Source of the DNA: Elioraea tepida
Lineage (GTDB): Bacteria > Pseudomonadota > Alphaproteobacteria > Acetobacterales > Acetobacteraceae
DNA length: 64,000 nucleotides
Direction: 5' to 3'
NCBI RefSeq assembly: GCF_019203965.1
Contig: NZ_CP076448.1
Location: 2,433,001-2,497,000, forward strand
Both the position numbers and the translations under genes were made by a program. Of the stretch, positions 18,018 to 28,208 are shown piece by piece. The notes beneath the pieces are model-generated. The model saw only the letters and a program-made list of their open reading frames with translations. It did not search any database and was not told the DNA's origin. How positions within the stretch are numbered: the first letter of the stretch is position 1; every line of letters starts with the position of its first letter.

Positions 18018-19400
18018 GTGATCGACGTAACGACACTTCATGCGCCCTGGGCGCTCCTGCCCGATGGCTGGGCGCGGGATGTTGCGGTCACGATCGCAGC
18101 GGACGGGACGATCGCCTCGGTCGAGACGGGCGTGCGCCCCGGCGGCGCCACGCCGCTTGCCGGGCCCGTGCTGCCCGGCATGACCAACCTCCACAGCCAT
18201 GCGTTCCAATACGCTATGGCAGGGCTTGCGGAGAGCCGCAGCCCTTCGGGCGAGGACCACTTCTGGTCCTGGCGCGAGACCATGTACCGGTTCCTCGCCC
18301 GGCTCACGCCCGACGACGTCGAGGCGATCGCAGCACAGCTCTATGTCGCCTTGCTGAAGGGCGGCTTCACGAGCCTGGTCGAGTTTCACTATCTGCAGGC
18401 GGATCCCGCAGGCAGGCCCTATGCTGACCCGGCGGAGATGAGCTGGCGCGTCCTCGCCGCAGCGCGGCGGGCCGGGATCGCACGCACCCTCCTGCCGAGC
18501 CTCTATCGCCACGGCGGCTTCGGCCGGCCGCCCGGCGAGGGCCAGCGCCGTTTCCTGCTGCCGGCCGAGACCGTGCTCGATATCATTGCCGCGCTGCGCC
18601 GCGAGGCTCGATCCGATCCGCTGCTCCGGGTCGGCGCGGCGCCGCACAGCCTGCGCGCGGTGACGGTCGAGGAGCTCGGCGACTTCGCTGCGGCGGTCCG
18701 GCACGGTGATGCCGCCGCGCCGCTGCACATCCACGCCGCCGAGCAGCCGCGCGAGGTCGAGGAGTGCCTCGCCGCGACGGGGCAACGCCCGGTCGAGCGG
18801 ATGCTTGCGACTCTCCCCCTCGATCGGTGCTGGTGCGTCGTTCACGCCACGCACATGGACGCAGCGGAGACGGCGGCGCTCGCCGCGACCGGCGCGCTGG
18901 CCGGGCTCTGTCCGACCACGGAGGGCAACCTCGGCGACGGGATCTTCCCCTTCCTCGCCTGGCGCGCTGCGGGCGGCGCCTTCGGCATCGGCACCGACAG
19001 CCACGTCGGCACCGATGCGGCGGGCGAGCTGCGCCTGCTCGAGTACGCGCAGCGGCTCACGCATCTGAGGCGCGCGGTCGGCGCGAGCGAGGCGGAGCCC
19101 TCCACCGGCACCGCCCTGTGGCAGCATGCGGCGGCGGCGGGCGCTCAAGCGGCGGCCCAGCCGGCCGGCGCGATCGCGCCGGGCTGGCGCGCCGATCTCG
19201 TCGTTCTCGACGGCGCCGATCCGCTGCTCGCAGGGCGCGGGGGCGGAGCGATCGCCGACACGCTCGTCTTCGGGCCCGCGCCCCGTCTCATTCGCGACGT
19301 CCATGTCGGCGGGAGGGCTGTGATCACGGCCGGCCGACATGCCGAAGAGGACGCGATCGCCGCACGCTTCGCCGCGACCATGCGGCGACTCTTGGGCTGA
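18018..19400 (+). CDS. hutF: formimidoylglutamate deiminase (HutF-like amidohydrolase)
   Basis: A 460-residue amidohydrolase-superfamily enzyme that closely resembles HutF, which hydrolyses N-formimino-L-glutamate to N-formyl-L-glutamate and ammonia in the five-step histidine pathway. The metal motif NLHSHAFQ (His59, His61), the HutF-typical FWSWRETMYRFL, the ligands in HIHAAEQ and the GTDSHVGTDA aspartate region are visible. The start is a GTG at 18018 preceded by GGGAGCGG. No hutH, hutU, hutI or hutG lies nearby, so it is isolated here beside hydantoinase genes and may act on a related imino compound. Its stop is 3 nt from that of the convergent binding-protein gene. Confidence 0.88.
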   Translation: MIDVTTLHAPWALLPDGWARDVAVTIAADGTIASVETGVRPGGATPLAGPVLPGMTNLHSHAFQYAMAGLAESRSPSGEDHFWSWRETMYRFLARLTPDDVEAIAAQLYVALLKGGFTSLVEFHYLQADPAGRPYADPAEMSWRVLAAARRAGIARTLLPSLYRHGGFGRPPGEGQRRFLLPAETVLDIIAALRREARSDPLLRVGAAPHSLRAVTVEELGDFAAAVRHGDAAAPLHIHAAEQPREVEECLAATGQRPVERMLATLPLDRCWCVVHATHMDAAETAALAATGALAGLCPTTEGNLGDGIFPFLAWRAAGGAFGIGTDSHVGTDAAGELRLLEYAQRLTHLRRAVGASEAEPSTGTALWQHAAAAGAQAAAQPAGAIAPGWRADLVVLDGADPLLAGRGGGAIADTLVFGPAPRLIRDVHVGGRAVITAGRHAEEDAIAARFAATMRRLLG

Positions 19401-19403
19401 GGC

Positions 19404-20918
19404 TCAGCGCAGCGCCGTCTCGGCCGTGAGTGGCGGCGCGAGGTTCAACGAGCCTTCGAGCGCGTAGCCGAGTGCGAGGCGGCTGCTCCGAACCCAGACC
19501 TGGCGCAGGTCGTAGAGCGGCAGGGAGCACGCGGCCTCCATCACCTTCCGCTGCGCCTCCGCCCAGAGCGCCGCCTGCCTCGCGGGATCGGGCTCGCTGC
19601 GCGCCGCATCGATCTCCGCATCGGCCACGCTGCAATGGGCGAAGTTGAGCGCCATGGTCGGTGTGCCCGGAGCGGAGCGCGAGTGGTAGAACTGCGTCAG
19701 GTAGGTATCGGCGACCGGAAAGCGCGCCGCACCGTAGAACGTCACCTGCGAGAGGTCCTGGCGGATTCGGGCGTGGTAGGTGGCATGTTCGACCACGTCC
19801 ATCTCGAGCGTGATCCCGGCGCGACGCAGCTGGGCCTGGATCACCTCCATGATCGGCAGCTGGGTGCTGACCGAAGAGACGACCGCCTTCAAGGTCACGC
19901 CCTGCGGATGCCCAGCTTCGGCAAGCAAGGCGCGCGCCCGGGCAACGTCATGGGGGTAGCGCGGAACATCGGTGGTGGCGCCGAGATAGCCGGGCGGCAC
20001 CGGCGATGGCCAGAGCTGCGCCACGTCCGCCCCGACGAAGCGGACGATGGCCGGCACATCGATCGCATGGATCACCGCGCGCCGCACGCGCACGTCATCA
20101 AGCGGGGCGCTCTTGGTGTTCAGGAGCAGGGTGCGGAACTCGCCCGGGCCGAACACCTCGACCACGGTGTTCGGCAGCTGTTTAATCCTCTCTACCCAGC
20201 GCTGTTCACGCCGCCCGATGAAGAGATCGAGTTCCCCAGCGGTATAGGCGAGCTCCCTCGTCTGGTCGGAGGGGATGAAGCGCACCTGCACCGCGGCAAG
20301 CTTCGGCGTGCCGCGGAAATGTTGCTGGTGCGCGGTGAGCCTCAGCCCGCCCGGCTCGACCGACTCGAACTGGAACGGCCCCGTGCCGACCGGGCGACGC
20401 GCGAAATCGCCCTCCTCAGCCGCGCGCCGCGAGACGATCATGCCGCCGTGATAGTTGGCGAGCAGACCGAGCGCGCTCGGCACCGGCTGGCGGAACACCA
20501 CGCGTACCGTGCGCGGATCGACGACCTCGACAGCGCTGAGATCACGATAATCGCCGGCGAAGGCCGAGCTCTCGGACGATGCGGCGCGGCGCAGCGAGAA
20601 GGCAACATCCTCGGCCGTCAGCGTGCCCATGCCGTGGTGGAACTGGACGCCCTCGCGCAGCGTGAACGTCCAGACGAGACCATCGCCGCTTCGCTCCCAT
20701 CGCTCGGCGAGGTCGGGTTCTAGCCTGGCGGGATCGGCAGAGCCGGGCGGGAAACGCACGAGCCCATCGAACATCCAGCTCACCGGCCCTTTGTCGTGCG
20801 TGGCGGTGGCGCGATGCGGGTCGAGCGTCCCCGATTGCTGGCCGATCTGTCCTACCCTCAGTGTCTGTGCCGCTGCCGGGATGGCGGCGAGCAGAACGAC
20901 GAGAACGAGCCGCAGCAT
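19404..20918 (-). CDS. ABC transporter substrate-binding protein, family 5
   Basis: A 504-residue periplasmic solute-binding protein of the peptide/opine family with a signal peptide (about residues 1-18, ending AAAQ). It is a clear paralogue of the receptor encoded at 29369-30925: they share ARFPVAD-YLTQFYH, the FAHCS/FSHCS segment and AD-AEIDAAR. It stands alone, divergent from the large oxidoreductase operon, and could supply a second specificity to that operon's permease. The ATG at 20918 is chosen for the strong GGAGGGGGG site before it; an ATG at 20945 is possible. Confidence 0.9.
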   Translation of the reverse strand: MLRLVLVVLLAAIPAAAQTLRVGQIGQQSGTLDPHRATATHDKGPVSWMFDGLVRFPPGSADPARLEPDLAERWERSGDGLVWTFTLREGVQFHHGMGTLTAEDVAFSLRRAASSESSAFAGDYRDLSAVEVVDPRTVRVVFRQPVPSALGLLANYHGGMIVSRRAAEEGDFARRPVGTGPFQFESVEPGGLRLTAHQQHFRGTPKLAAVQVRFIPSDQTRELAYTAGELDLFIGRREQRWVERIKQLPNTVVEVFGPGEFRTLLLNTKSAPLDDVRVRRAVIHAIDVPAIVRFVGADVAQLWPSPVPPGYLGATTDVPRYPHDVARARALLAEAGHPQGVTLKAVVSSVSTQLPIMEVIQAQLRRAGITLEMDVVEHATYHARIRQDLSQVTFYGAARFPVADTYLTQFYHSRSAPGTPTMALNFAHCSVADAEIDAARSEPDPARQAALWAEAQRKVMEAACSLPLYDLRQVWVRSSRLALGYALEGSLNLAPPLTAETALR

Positions 20919-20997
20919 GGGCTTTCCCCCCTCCGTCTCAGTCATGCGGAGAGACCTTGCCTTGCAGCGTAAGCCGCTTTGCCGGATACTTCAAACC

Positions 20998-22110
20998 ATG
21001 GCGGATCGGTTCGATGTTGCGGTGATCGGCGGCGGCATGGTGGGCTCGGCCATCGCGGTGGGCTGCGCGAGGCTCGGTGCGCGCACCGTGCTCGTCGACG
21101 AAGGCGATGTCGCGCTGCGTGCCGCCCGCGGCAATTTCGGCCTGATCTGGAGCCAGGGCAAGGGCGACGGCATGCCGGCCTACGCCGCCTGGACGCGCGA
21201 GAGCCTCCGCCACTGGGACGCCTTCGCGGACGCGATGAGCCGTGCCGCCGGAACCGAGATCGGCTATCGCCGCAGCGGCGGCTTGATCTTCGCTGTTGGC
21301 GAGCAGGAGTGGGCGCAGCGCCGGGAGGACGTGCGGCGCCTGCACAACCAGGCCGGCGGGCCGTCCACGCCCGTGCGCCTGCTCGATCGGCACGAGCTCG
21401 AGGAGCTGCTTCCGTCCACACCGCTCGGCAGCAGTGTCGTCGGCGCCTCCTTCGCGCCCGAGGACGGGCACGTCAATCCGCTTCTGTTGCTGCGCGGCAT
21501 GCATGCGGGTCTGCGGGCAGCGGGAGGAGAGCACCGCCCCGGAGCGCCGGTCGAGTCGGTGCGCCCCGGGTTCACGATCCATCGCGGCAACGAGACGATC
21601 GCGAGCGACCGGGTCGTGATCGCCGCAGGGCTTGGCACACCCCGTCTTGCCGCGATGCTTGGGATGCGCATCGCCGTCCATCCGGTGCGTGGCCAGAACA
21701 TGGTCACCGAGCGCCTGCCGCCGCTCCTGCCGCTGCCAGCAAGCGCGATCCGCCAGACCGCCGAAGGTGTGGTGCAGATCGGCGTCAGCTACGAGGAGAA
21801 CCACTGGGAGACGGCGACGACGGTGACCGAGCTCGCGCGGATGGCCGCTCGTGCCGTTGCGGTCCTGCCGCCGCTCGCCCACGCGCGGATGGTCCGCGCC
21901 TGGGGCGCCTTGCGGCCGATGACGCCGGATCGCTACCCGATCTACGCGCAGTCGCGCCTGTACCCCGGCGCCTATGTCGCGGTCTGCCACTCGGGCGTGA
22001 CGCTTGCCGCCGCGCATGCGGGCCCGCTTGCCGCGGGCATCCTCGCTGGGCGTCTGCCGGATCTCGTCGCGGAGCTCGGACCAGACCGGTTCCATGCTGA
22101 CGCGGCCTGA
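20998..22110 (+). CDS. FAD-dependent amine/amino acid oxidoreductase (DAO family)
   Basis: A 370-residue flavoprotein of the D-amino acid oxidase-like family (the catalytic-subunit type seen in HcnC, opine oxidase OoxB and D-hydroxyproline dehydrogenase). The N-terminal FAD dinucleotide fold FDVAVIGGGMVGSAIA (residues 5-20) and the C-terminal GxRPMTPDRYPI-like segment (GALRPMTPDRYPIY) are visible. It is the first gene of the plus-strand operon and overlaps the following small iron-sulfur gene by 17 nt. It carries an oxidoreductase role on an imported amine or amino-acid derivative. The substrate is unknown. Confidence 0.88.
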   Translation: MADRFDVAVIGGGMVGSAIAVGCARLGARTVLVDEGDVALRAARGNFGLIWSQGKGDGMPAYAAWTRESLRHWDAFADAMSRAAGTEIGYRRSGGLIFAVGEQEWAQRREDVRRLHNQAGGPSTPVRLLDRHELEELLPSTPLGSSVVGASFAPEDGHVNPLLLLRGMHAGLRAAGGEHRPGAPVESVRPGFTIHRGNETIASDRVVIAAGLGTPRLAAMLGMRIAVHPVRGQNMVTERLPPLLPLPASAIRQTAEGVVQIGVSYEENHWETATTVTELARMAARAVAVLPPLAHARMVRAWGALRPMTPDRYPIYAQSRLYPGAYVAVCHSGVTLAAAHAGPLAAGILAGRLPDLVAELGPDRFHADAA

Positions 22111-22393
22111 CCCTGGTTCACTCACCCTTCTGTTCGAGGGGCGACCCATTCCCGCGCGCGAAGGAGAGAGTGTCGCATCCGCGCTGATCGCCGCCGGCAT
22201 CCTCGCCTTCCGCACCACGCCGGTGTCCGGCGCCCCGCGCGGACCCTTCTGCATGATGGGGGCCTGCTTCGACTGCCTCGCCGTGGTCGACGGTGTGGGC
22301 AGCGTGCAGACCTGTCTCGTCCAGGTGCGAGACGGCATGCGAATCGAGCGCCAGCAGGGCGCGCGGGATATCGCCTCCGAGACAACGGGATGA
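22094..22393 (+). CDS. small [2Fe-2S] subunit, HcnA-like (set 1)
   Basis: A 99-residue ferredoxin-like subunit with cysteines at 53, 58, 61 and 74 (C-x4-C-x2-C-x12-C), the pattern of HcnA and of the gamma subunits of opine oxidase and D-hydroxyproline dehydrogenase. These small subunits pass electrons between flavins of the heterotrimer. It overlaps the upstream flavoprotein gene by 17 nt and the downstream large-subunit gene by ATGA, so all three are likely made together. Confidence 0.9.
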   Translation: MLTRPDPGSLTLLFEGRPIPAREGESVASALIAAGILAFRTTPVSGAPRGPFCMMGACFDCLAVVDGVGSVQTCLVQVRDGMRIERQQGARDIASETTG

Positions 22394-23769
22394 GAGTGGA
22401 TCTCGCGATCATCGGCGCGGGCCCTGCCGGCATCGCCGCCGCCACCGAGGCGCGCGCGCACGGGTTCTCCGTGCTGGTGCTCGACGAGAACCCCGGTCCC
22501 GGAGGCCGCGTCTGGCAGGCGATCGAAACCCGCCCGCTGCATGGCGATGACGACCGTGTAGCACTGGAAACGGTTCGCGCGTTTCGCGCCTCCGGCGCCG
22601 AGGCGCGATTCGGTGCCACCGTCTGGTGCGTCGAGCCGGAAGGCCGAGTGTATTGGAGCGAGGGGGGGCGCGCGCGGTCGGCTGACGCGGCATGGGTGCT
22701 GATCGCCACGGGCACGACCGAGAGGCCGCTGCCGATTCCGGGATGGACCTTGCCGGGCGTGCTCACGGTCGGTGCGGCGCAGATCGCCCTCAAGACGGCC
22801 GGGCTCGTGCCGTCCGGGGATGTCTGGCTTGCCGGGCAGGGACCGCTGCTTCTGCTCTATGCCGCGCAAGCACTCGCCGCCGGCGGGCGGATTGCCGGCG
22901 TCCTTGACCTTACCGACGGCGGTTCCCTCCGCCGCGCTCTGCCGCATCTGCCGCGCGCGCTGCGTGCCCCGTCGTATCTCGCGCGGGGCGTCGCTTGGCG
23001 GCTCGCGCTGCGCCGCGCCGGGGTGCCGTGGATCCGGGCATCGCAGCTTCGTGCCGAGGGCGAGGGGCGGCTCGAGCGAATTCGCTTCCTCGCCGACGGT
23101 ACGGTCCAGGTGAGACCGGCCTCGCTCTTGCTTCTGCACGACGGCGTGATCCCCTCGGTGCAGATCACGCGCGCGCTCGGCTGCGCGCATGTGTGGGACG
23201 AGGTGCAGCACTGCTGGAAGCCGCTGACCGACATCTGGGGCCGAACGAGCCTCGAGAGGATTTCCGTCGCCGGCGACGGGGCCGGGATCGGCGGCGCCAG
23301 GGTGGCGGAGCTCTCCGGCCGAATCGCCGCCCTCGACATCGCCGCCGCGCTCGGACGGCTGAGCACGGCGGCGCGCGACCGGGCGGCGGCACCGCTGCTC
23401 GCGGCCAGGGAACGGCATCTTGCCGTACGGCCGTTCCTCGATGCCTTGTTCTCCCCCCTCCCGATCGACCCGGCGGACGAGACGATCCTCTGCCGCTGCG
23501 AAGAGGTCACGGCCGGACGGGTGCGCGAAGCCGTCTCGCTTGGCTGCCTCGGCGCGAACCAGGTCAAGGCCTTCACGCGCGCCGGCATGGGTGCGTGTCA
23601 GGGACGGATGTGCGGGCCTGTGGTCGCGGCGGTGATCGCTGCGGCGCGTGGCGTTGCCCCGCGCGATATCGAGCCCTATCGGTTGCGGTTCCCGACCAAG
23701 CCGCTCACCTTGGGCGAACTCGCCGCGCTGCATGCGCAGCCGACGGCGGTCGAGCCGCAGAGCTCATGA
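22390..23769 (+). CDS. FAD/[2Fe-2S] dehydrogenase large subunit, HcnB/OoxA-like (set 1)
   Basis: A 459-residue subunit with an N-terminal FAD-binding fold (DLAIIGAGPAGIAAATEA, about residues 3-20), a pyridine-nucleotide-disulfide-reductase-like second domain (PGWTLPGVLTVGAAQIALKT), and a C-terminal BFD-like [2Fe-2S] domain (about residues 368-410: CRCEEVT, then GACQGRMCG). This architecture is that of HcnB and OoxA. It should accept electrons from the DAO-type subunit and pass them towards the respiratory chain. ATGA overlap with the small subunit gene; 10 nt before the next DAO gene. Confidence 0.92.
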   Translation: MRVDLAIIGAGPAGIAAATEARAHGFSVLVLDENPGPGGRVWQAIETRPLHGDDDRVALETVRAFRASGAEARFGATVWCVEPEGRVYWSEGGRARSADAAWVLIATGTTERPLPIPGWTLPGVLTVGAAQIALKTAGLVPSGDVWLAGQGPLLLLYAAQALAAGGRIAGVLDLTDGGSLRRALPHLPRALRAPSYLARGVAWRLALRRAGVPWIRASQLRAEGEGRLERIRFLADGTVQVRPASLLLLHDGVIPSVQITRALGCAHVWDEVQHCWKPLTDIWGRTSLERISVAGDGAGIGGARVAELSGRIAALDIAAALGRLSTAARDRAAAPLLAARERHLAVRPFLDALFSPLPIDPADETILCRCEEVTAGRVREAVSLGCLGANQVKAFTRAGMGACQGRMCGPVVAAVIAAARGVAPRDIEPYRLRFPTKPLTLGELAALHAQPTAVEPQSS

Positions 23770-23779
23770 CGCGATCCCA

Positions 23780-24897
23780 ATGCTGGAACGCGCGATCGTC
23801 ATCGGGGGCGGGCTGCACGGATTGTCGACAGCGCTGCATCTCGCGCGCAGCGGCTGGTCGGTGACGGTGCTCGAGCGCCGCCATGTGGGGCGGCATTCCT
23901 CGGGCATCAATGCAGGCGGCGTGCGTCGGCTCGGGCGCGACGTGCGCGAGATCGCCTTGGCTCAGGTGGCGCATGAGATGTGGCGGAACCTTCGGGCGCT
24001 GGTGGGCGACGATGGCGGCTTCCGCCCCTCGGGCCAGGTGAAGGTGGCCGAGAACGAAACGGAGCTCACCGCCCTCGAGCACCGCGCAACCGAGTTGCGA
24101 GCCCTCGGCTGGACGCATGAGGAGGTGGTCGACCGCGCCGAGACACGGCGGCTTCTGCCGGCGATCGCGCCGCATGTGGTCGGCGCCCTGGTCGTGCGCG
24201 ACGACGGGGCGGCCGACCCGATGCGGACGGTGATGGCCTTCCGGCACGCTGCCCTCGCTTCCGGTGTGGCGATCGAGGAGGGGGCGAGTGTGCTCGCGCT
24301 CGAACGCACGGCAGGCGGGAACCTGCGCGTCGTCGCAGACCGCGGGTCGTGGGAGGCGACGAGGGTTGCCAACTGCGCCGGCGCTTGGGCGCCCGCGATC
24401 GCACGCTCGGTGGGGGAGACGATCCGCTGCGGCGTCAAGGCCTCCATGATGATCGTCACCGAGCGCCTGCCGCGCTTCGTCGAGCCGACGGTCAGCACCG
24501 TTGCCCGCCCGCTCTCTTTCAAACAAACGGCTGCCGGAACGGTCCTGATCGGTGGCGGCCACCAGGGCCGCGCCGACCCCGCGACGGAGACCGCGGTGGT
24601 GGACGTCCGCAACCTCGCCCGGGCGGCAGGAATCGCCACTGAGCTGTTTCCGCTCATGCGCGGCGTCCGAATCCTGCGCAGCTGGTGCGGCATCGAGGCG
24701 CGCACGCCTGACGATCTCCCGGTGATCGGCGAGAGCACGACCTGCCCCGGGCTCGTGCACTCCTTCGGCTATTCCGGGCATGGCTTCCAGCTCGCGCCGG
24801 CGGCCGGCGCCGCCGTCGCCGAGATCATGATGCGCGGGAGGACGAACCTTCCCGTCGCCCCCTTCGCTCCGGCGCGGCTGATCGAGAGGAGTGCGGC

Positions 24898-24901
<4 letters not shown>
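23780..24901 (+). CDS. FAD-dependent oxidoreductase, HcnC/OoxB-like (set 1)
   Basis: A 373-residue DAO-family flavoprotein, paralogous to those at 20998 and 28205. The FAD fold AIVIGGGLHGLSTALHLA (about residues 4-21) and the C-terminal SWCGIEARTPDDLPVIGES and HSFGYSGHGFQLAP motifs of the glycine oxidase/sarcosine oxidase-like group are clear. Following the A-B order of small and large subunits, it is the C subunit of set 1. It overlaps the ATPase gene downstream by ATGA, joining oxidation and uptake in one transcript. No good ribosome site precedes the ATG at 23780. Confidence 0.9.
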
Positions 24902-25867
<966 letters not shown>

Positions 25868-25875
<8 letters not shown>

Positions 25876-26563
25876 CGCAGAAGGCCGGGTGGTGATGGTG
25901 TCCGGCGCGGCGCGCGGGATCGGCCGGGCGGTCGTGCTCCAGCTGCTCGCGAGCGGCTTCAGCGTCTCTGCAGGCGTGCGCGACCGGCACGACCTCCCTC
26001 CCTCCAACCGGCTGTTCACGCACCGTTACGATGCCGAGGATCCGGCCTCCGCCGACGCCTGGGCCGACGCCACGGCGGATCGGTTCGGCCGTATCGACGC
26101 CGTGGTCGCCGCCGCCGGGATCAATCCCATGGCACGCCTGCTCGATCGCGATGACACCGCGCTCGACGCGCTCTGGGCCGTCAACGTCAAGGGGCCGAAG
26201 CACCTCGTTCGTGCCGCCTGGCCGCATCTTGTGGCCTCGGGCAGCGGCCGTGTCGCGATCCTCGCCTCGCTCTCCGGCAAGCGGGTGGCGAACGAGAACA
26301 TGGGCTACGCGGCGAGCAAATTCGCCGCCGTGGCGCTCGCGCATGCGATCCGCCGCGAGGGCTGGGAGCACGGCATTCGCGCCACCGCGATCTGCCCTGG
26401 CTTCGTCGCGACCGACATGACGGCGCATGTCACGAGCCATCCGCGCGAGCAGATGACCCAACCTGAGGATCTCGCCGTGCTCATCGAGACCGTGCTTCGC
26501 CTTCCGGCGCACGCCGTGGCCGCGGAACTCCTGGTGAACTGCCGGCTGGAGCCGACGCTGTGA
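25868..26563 (+). CDS. short-chain dehydrogenase/reductase
   Basis: A 231-residue NAD(P)-dependent SDR. The cofactor loop is GAARGIGRA (about residues 13-21), the AAAGI segment stands for NNAG, and the catalytic set is Ser (ASLSG), Tyr and Lys in YAASK. It overlaps the preceding ATPase gene by 8 nt and the next small iron-sulfur gene by GTGA. In this operon it may act on the keto or aldehyde product of the flavin dehydrogenases. Substrate unknown. Confidence 0.9.
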
Positions 26564-26832
26564 GGCTCGTGCGTCTTGCCGACACCGATCGGCCGCGTCT
26601 TGCCTTCACGCTCGACGGCGCGCCCGCCGAGGCGCTTGCGGGCGACACGCTTCTGACCGCCATCCTGACGAATGCCGGCCACGTGCGCGCGAGCGAGTTC
26701 GGCGACGGCACTCGCGCCGGGTTCTGTTGGATGGGCGTGTGCCAGGACTGTCTCGTCTGGGTGGACGGGCTTGGGCGCGTGCGCGCCTGCACGACGCCGC
26801 TTGTGCCCGGCATCGCGGTGCGGCGCACATGA
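26560..26832 (+). CDS. small [2Fe-2S] subunit, HcnA-like (set 2)
   Basis: A 90-residue ferredoxin-like protein with cysteines at 56, 61, 64 and 77 (C-x4-C-x2-C-x12-C), the same spacing as the set 1 small subunit. It starts at a GTG overlapping the SDR stop and overlaps the next gene by ATGA. It is the electron-transfer subunit of the second heterotrimer. Confidence 0.9.
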   Translation: MRLVRLADTDRPRLAFTLDGAPAEALAGDTLLTAILTNAGHVRASEFGDGTRAGFCWMGVCQDCLVWVDGLGRVRACTTPLVPGIAVRRT

Positions 26833-28208
26833 CGGGCCCGACGGTCGTGGTGGTCGGTGCCGGGCCTGCGGGGACGCGCGCGGTCGAGGTGCTCGTGCGT
26901 GCCGGGCTTCGCCCCGTCTGGATTGACGAGGCGCCGGCCAACGGGGGCCGCATCTACCAGCGGCCCGTCGCCGGGACGACGCGCAGCTCGCGCGATCTCT
27001 ACGGCACCGAGGCGGCGAAGGCGGAGTCGATCCATGCCGGGGGCGAGCGGCTGTATGCGGCGTGCGACTGGCGCCCCGGAACGCTCGCGTGGAACATCCG
27101 TCCGGGCATGCTCGATACGTTCCACGCCGGGCGGCACGAGGCGGTCGCCTTCGACCGAGCGATCCTCTGCACCGGCGCGATGGAGCGGATCGTTCCGGTG
27201 CCGGGCTGGACGCTTCCTGGCGTGTTCACGCTGGGGGCGGCACAGATCGCCCTGAAGGCGCAAGGGGTGGCGATCGGCAGCCGTGTCGCCTTCATCGGCA
27301 CAGGGCCATTGCTCTGGCTTACGGCCGCCCAGTACCTGAAGGCGGGTGCCACGGTCGCGCTGGTGCTGGACACCACGCCGTTGCGCACCAAGGCGCGCGC
27401 GGCCGCGGGCCTCTTCGCCGATCCCGTCACGTTTGCAAAGGGCCTCGCACTTGTGGCGCGGCTGCGTCTCGCCGGCGTGCGCGTGCTGGAGGGCGGAGTG
27501 CCCGTGGCGTTCGAGGGGACGGACGCGGTCGAGGCCGTGCGCGTTCGCGACCGGAGGGGGCGGGAGCAGCGCATCGCCTGCGACGCGGTCGGCCTCGGCT
27601 TCGGGCTGAAGCCGGAGAGCCAGCTCGCCGATCTCGCCGGCGTGCCGTTCCGCTTCGACGCGATCGAGCGCAACTGGATTCCGGAACGCGATTCGGCGGG
27701 CCGGACGCCCGTCCAGGGTGTCTATCTCGCCGGCGACGGCGCGGGGATTGGCGGGGCGGACGCGGCCGAGCTTGCCGGCGCGCGTGCGGCCTGGGCAGTC
27801 CTCGAGGACGCGGGGGTTGCCTCGGACGCCGCCGAGATCGCGCGGCTTGACCGCGCGCTCGCCCGCCTCCCGCACGTCCGCGCCGCGCTCGAACGCGCCT
27901 TTCCCTACCCGTCCGCGCTCGCTGCGCGCGTTCCCGACGCGACGATCGTCTGCCGGTGCGAGGCGATCACGGCAGGCGAGCTGCGCGCGGCGGCGCGCGC
28001 ACGCCACGTCACGGGTGGCGCGGCGGAGGTCAACCGCGCCAAGGCGTTCACCCGCATCGGCATGGGACGCTGCCAGGGGCGAGTGTGCGGGCCGCCGGCC
28101 GCCGAGATCCTTGCCGATGCGCTCGGCTGCGACATCGCCGCCGTCGGCCGGCTGCGCGGCCAGCCGCCGGTCAAGCCGATCCCGATCCTCGCAGAGGCCG
28201 CGGAATGA
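26829..28208 (+). CDS. FAD/[2Fe-2S] dehydrogenase large subunit, HcnB/OoxA-like (set 2)
   Basis: A 459-residue paralogue of the set 1 large subunit, of identical length. The FAD fold TVVVVGAGPAGTRAVEVL (about residues 5-22), the PGWTLPGVFTLGAAQIALKA motif and the C-terminal BFD-like [2Fe-2S] domain (about residues 375-420: CRCEAIT, then GRCQGRVCG) are present. It lies in the order small-large-DAO, overlapping both neighbours by ATGA. The two sets probably arose by duplication and diverged in substrate. Confidence 0.92.
   Translation: MTGPTVVVVGAGPAGTRAVEVLVRAGLRPVWIDEAPANGGRIYQRPVAGTTRSSRDLYGTEAAKAESIHAGGERLYAACDWRPGTLAWNIRPGMLDTFHAGRHEAVAFDRAILCTGAMERIVPVPGWTLPGVFTLGAAQIALKAQGVAIGSRVAFIGTGPLLWLTAAQYLKAGATVALVLDTTPLRTKARAAAGLFADPVTFAKGLALVARLRLAGVRVLEGGVPVAFEGTDAVEAVRVRDRRGREQRIACDAVGLGFGLKPESQLADLAGVPFRFDAIERNWIPERDSAGRTPVQGVYLAGDGAGIGGADAAELAGARAAWAVLEDAGVASDAAEIARLDRALARLPHVRAALERAFPYPSALAARVPDATIVCRCEAITAGELRAAARARHVTGGAAEVNRAKAFTRIGMGRCQGRVCGPPAAEILADALGCDIAAVGRLRGQPPVKPIPILAEAAE

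Noticed and set aside
20938-23733. Open frame of over 900 codons on the minus strand opposite the oxidoreductase genes
   Set aside because: The plus strand carries three overlapping genes with clear family motifs; the minus translation shows no family.
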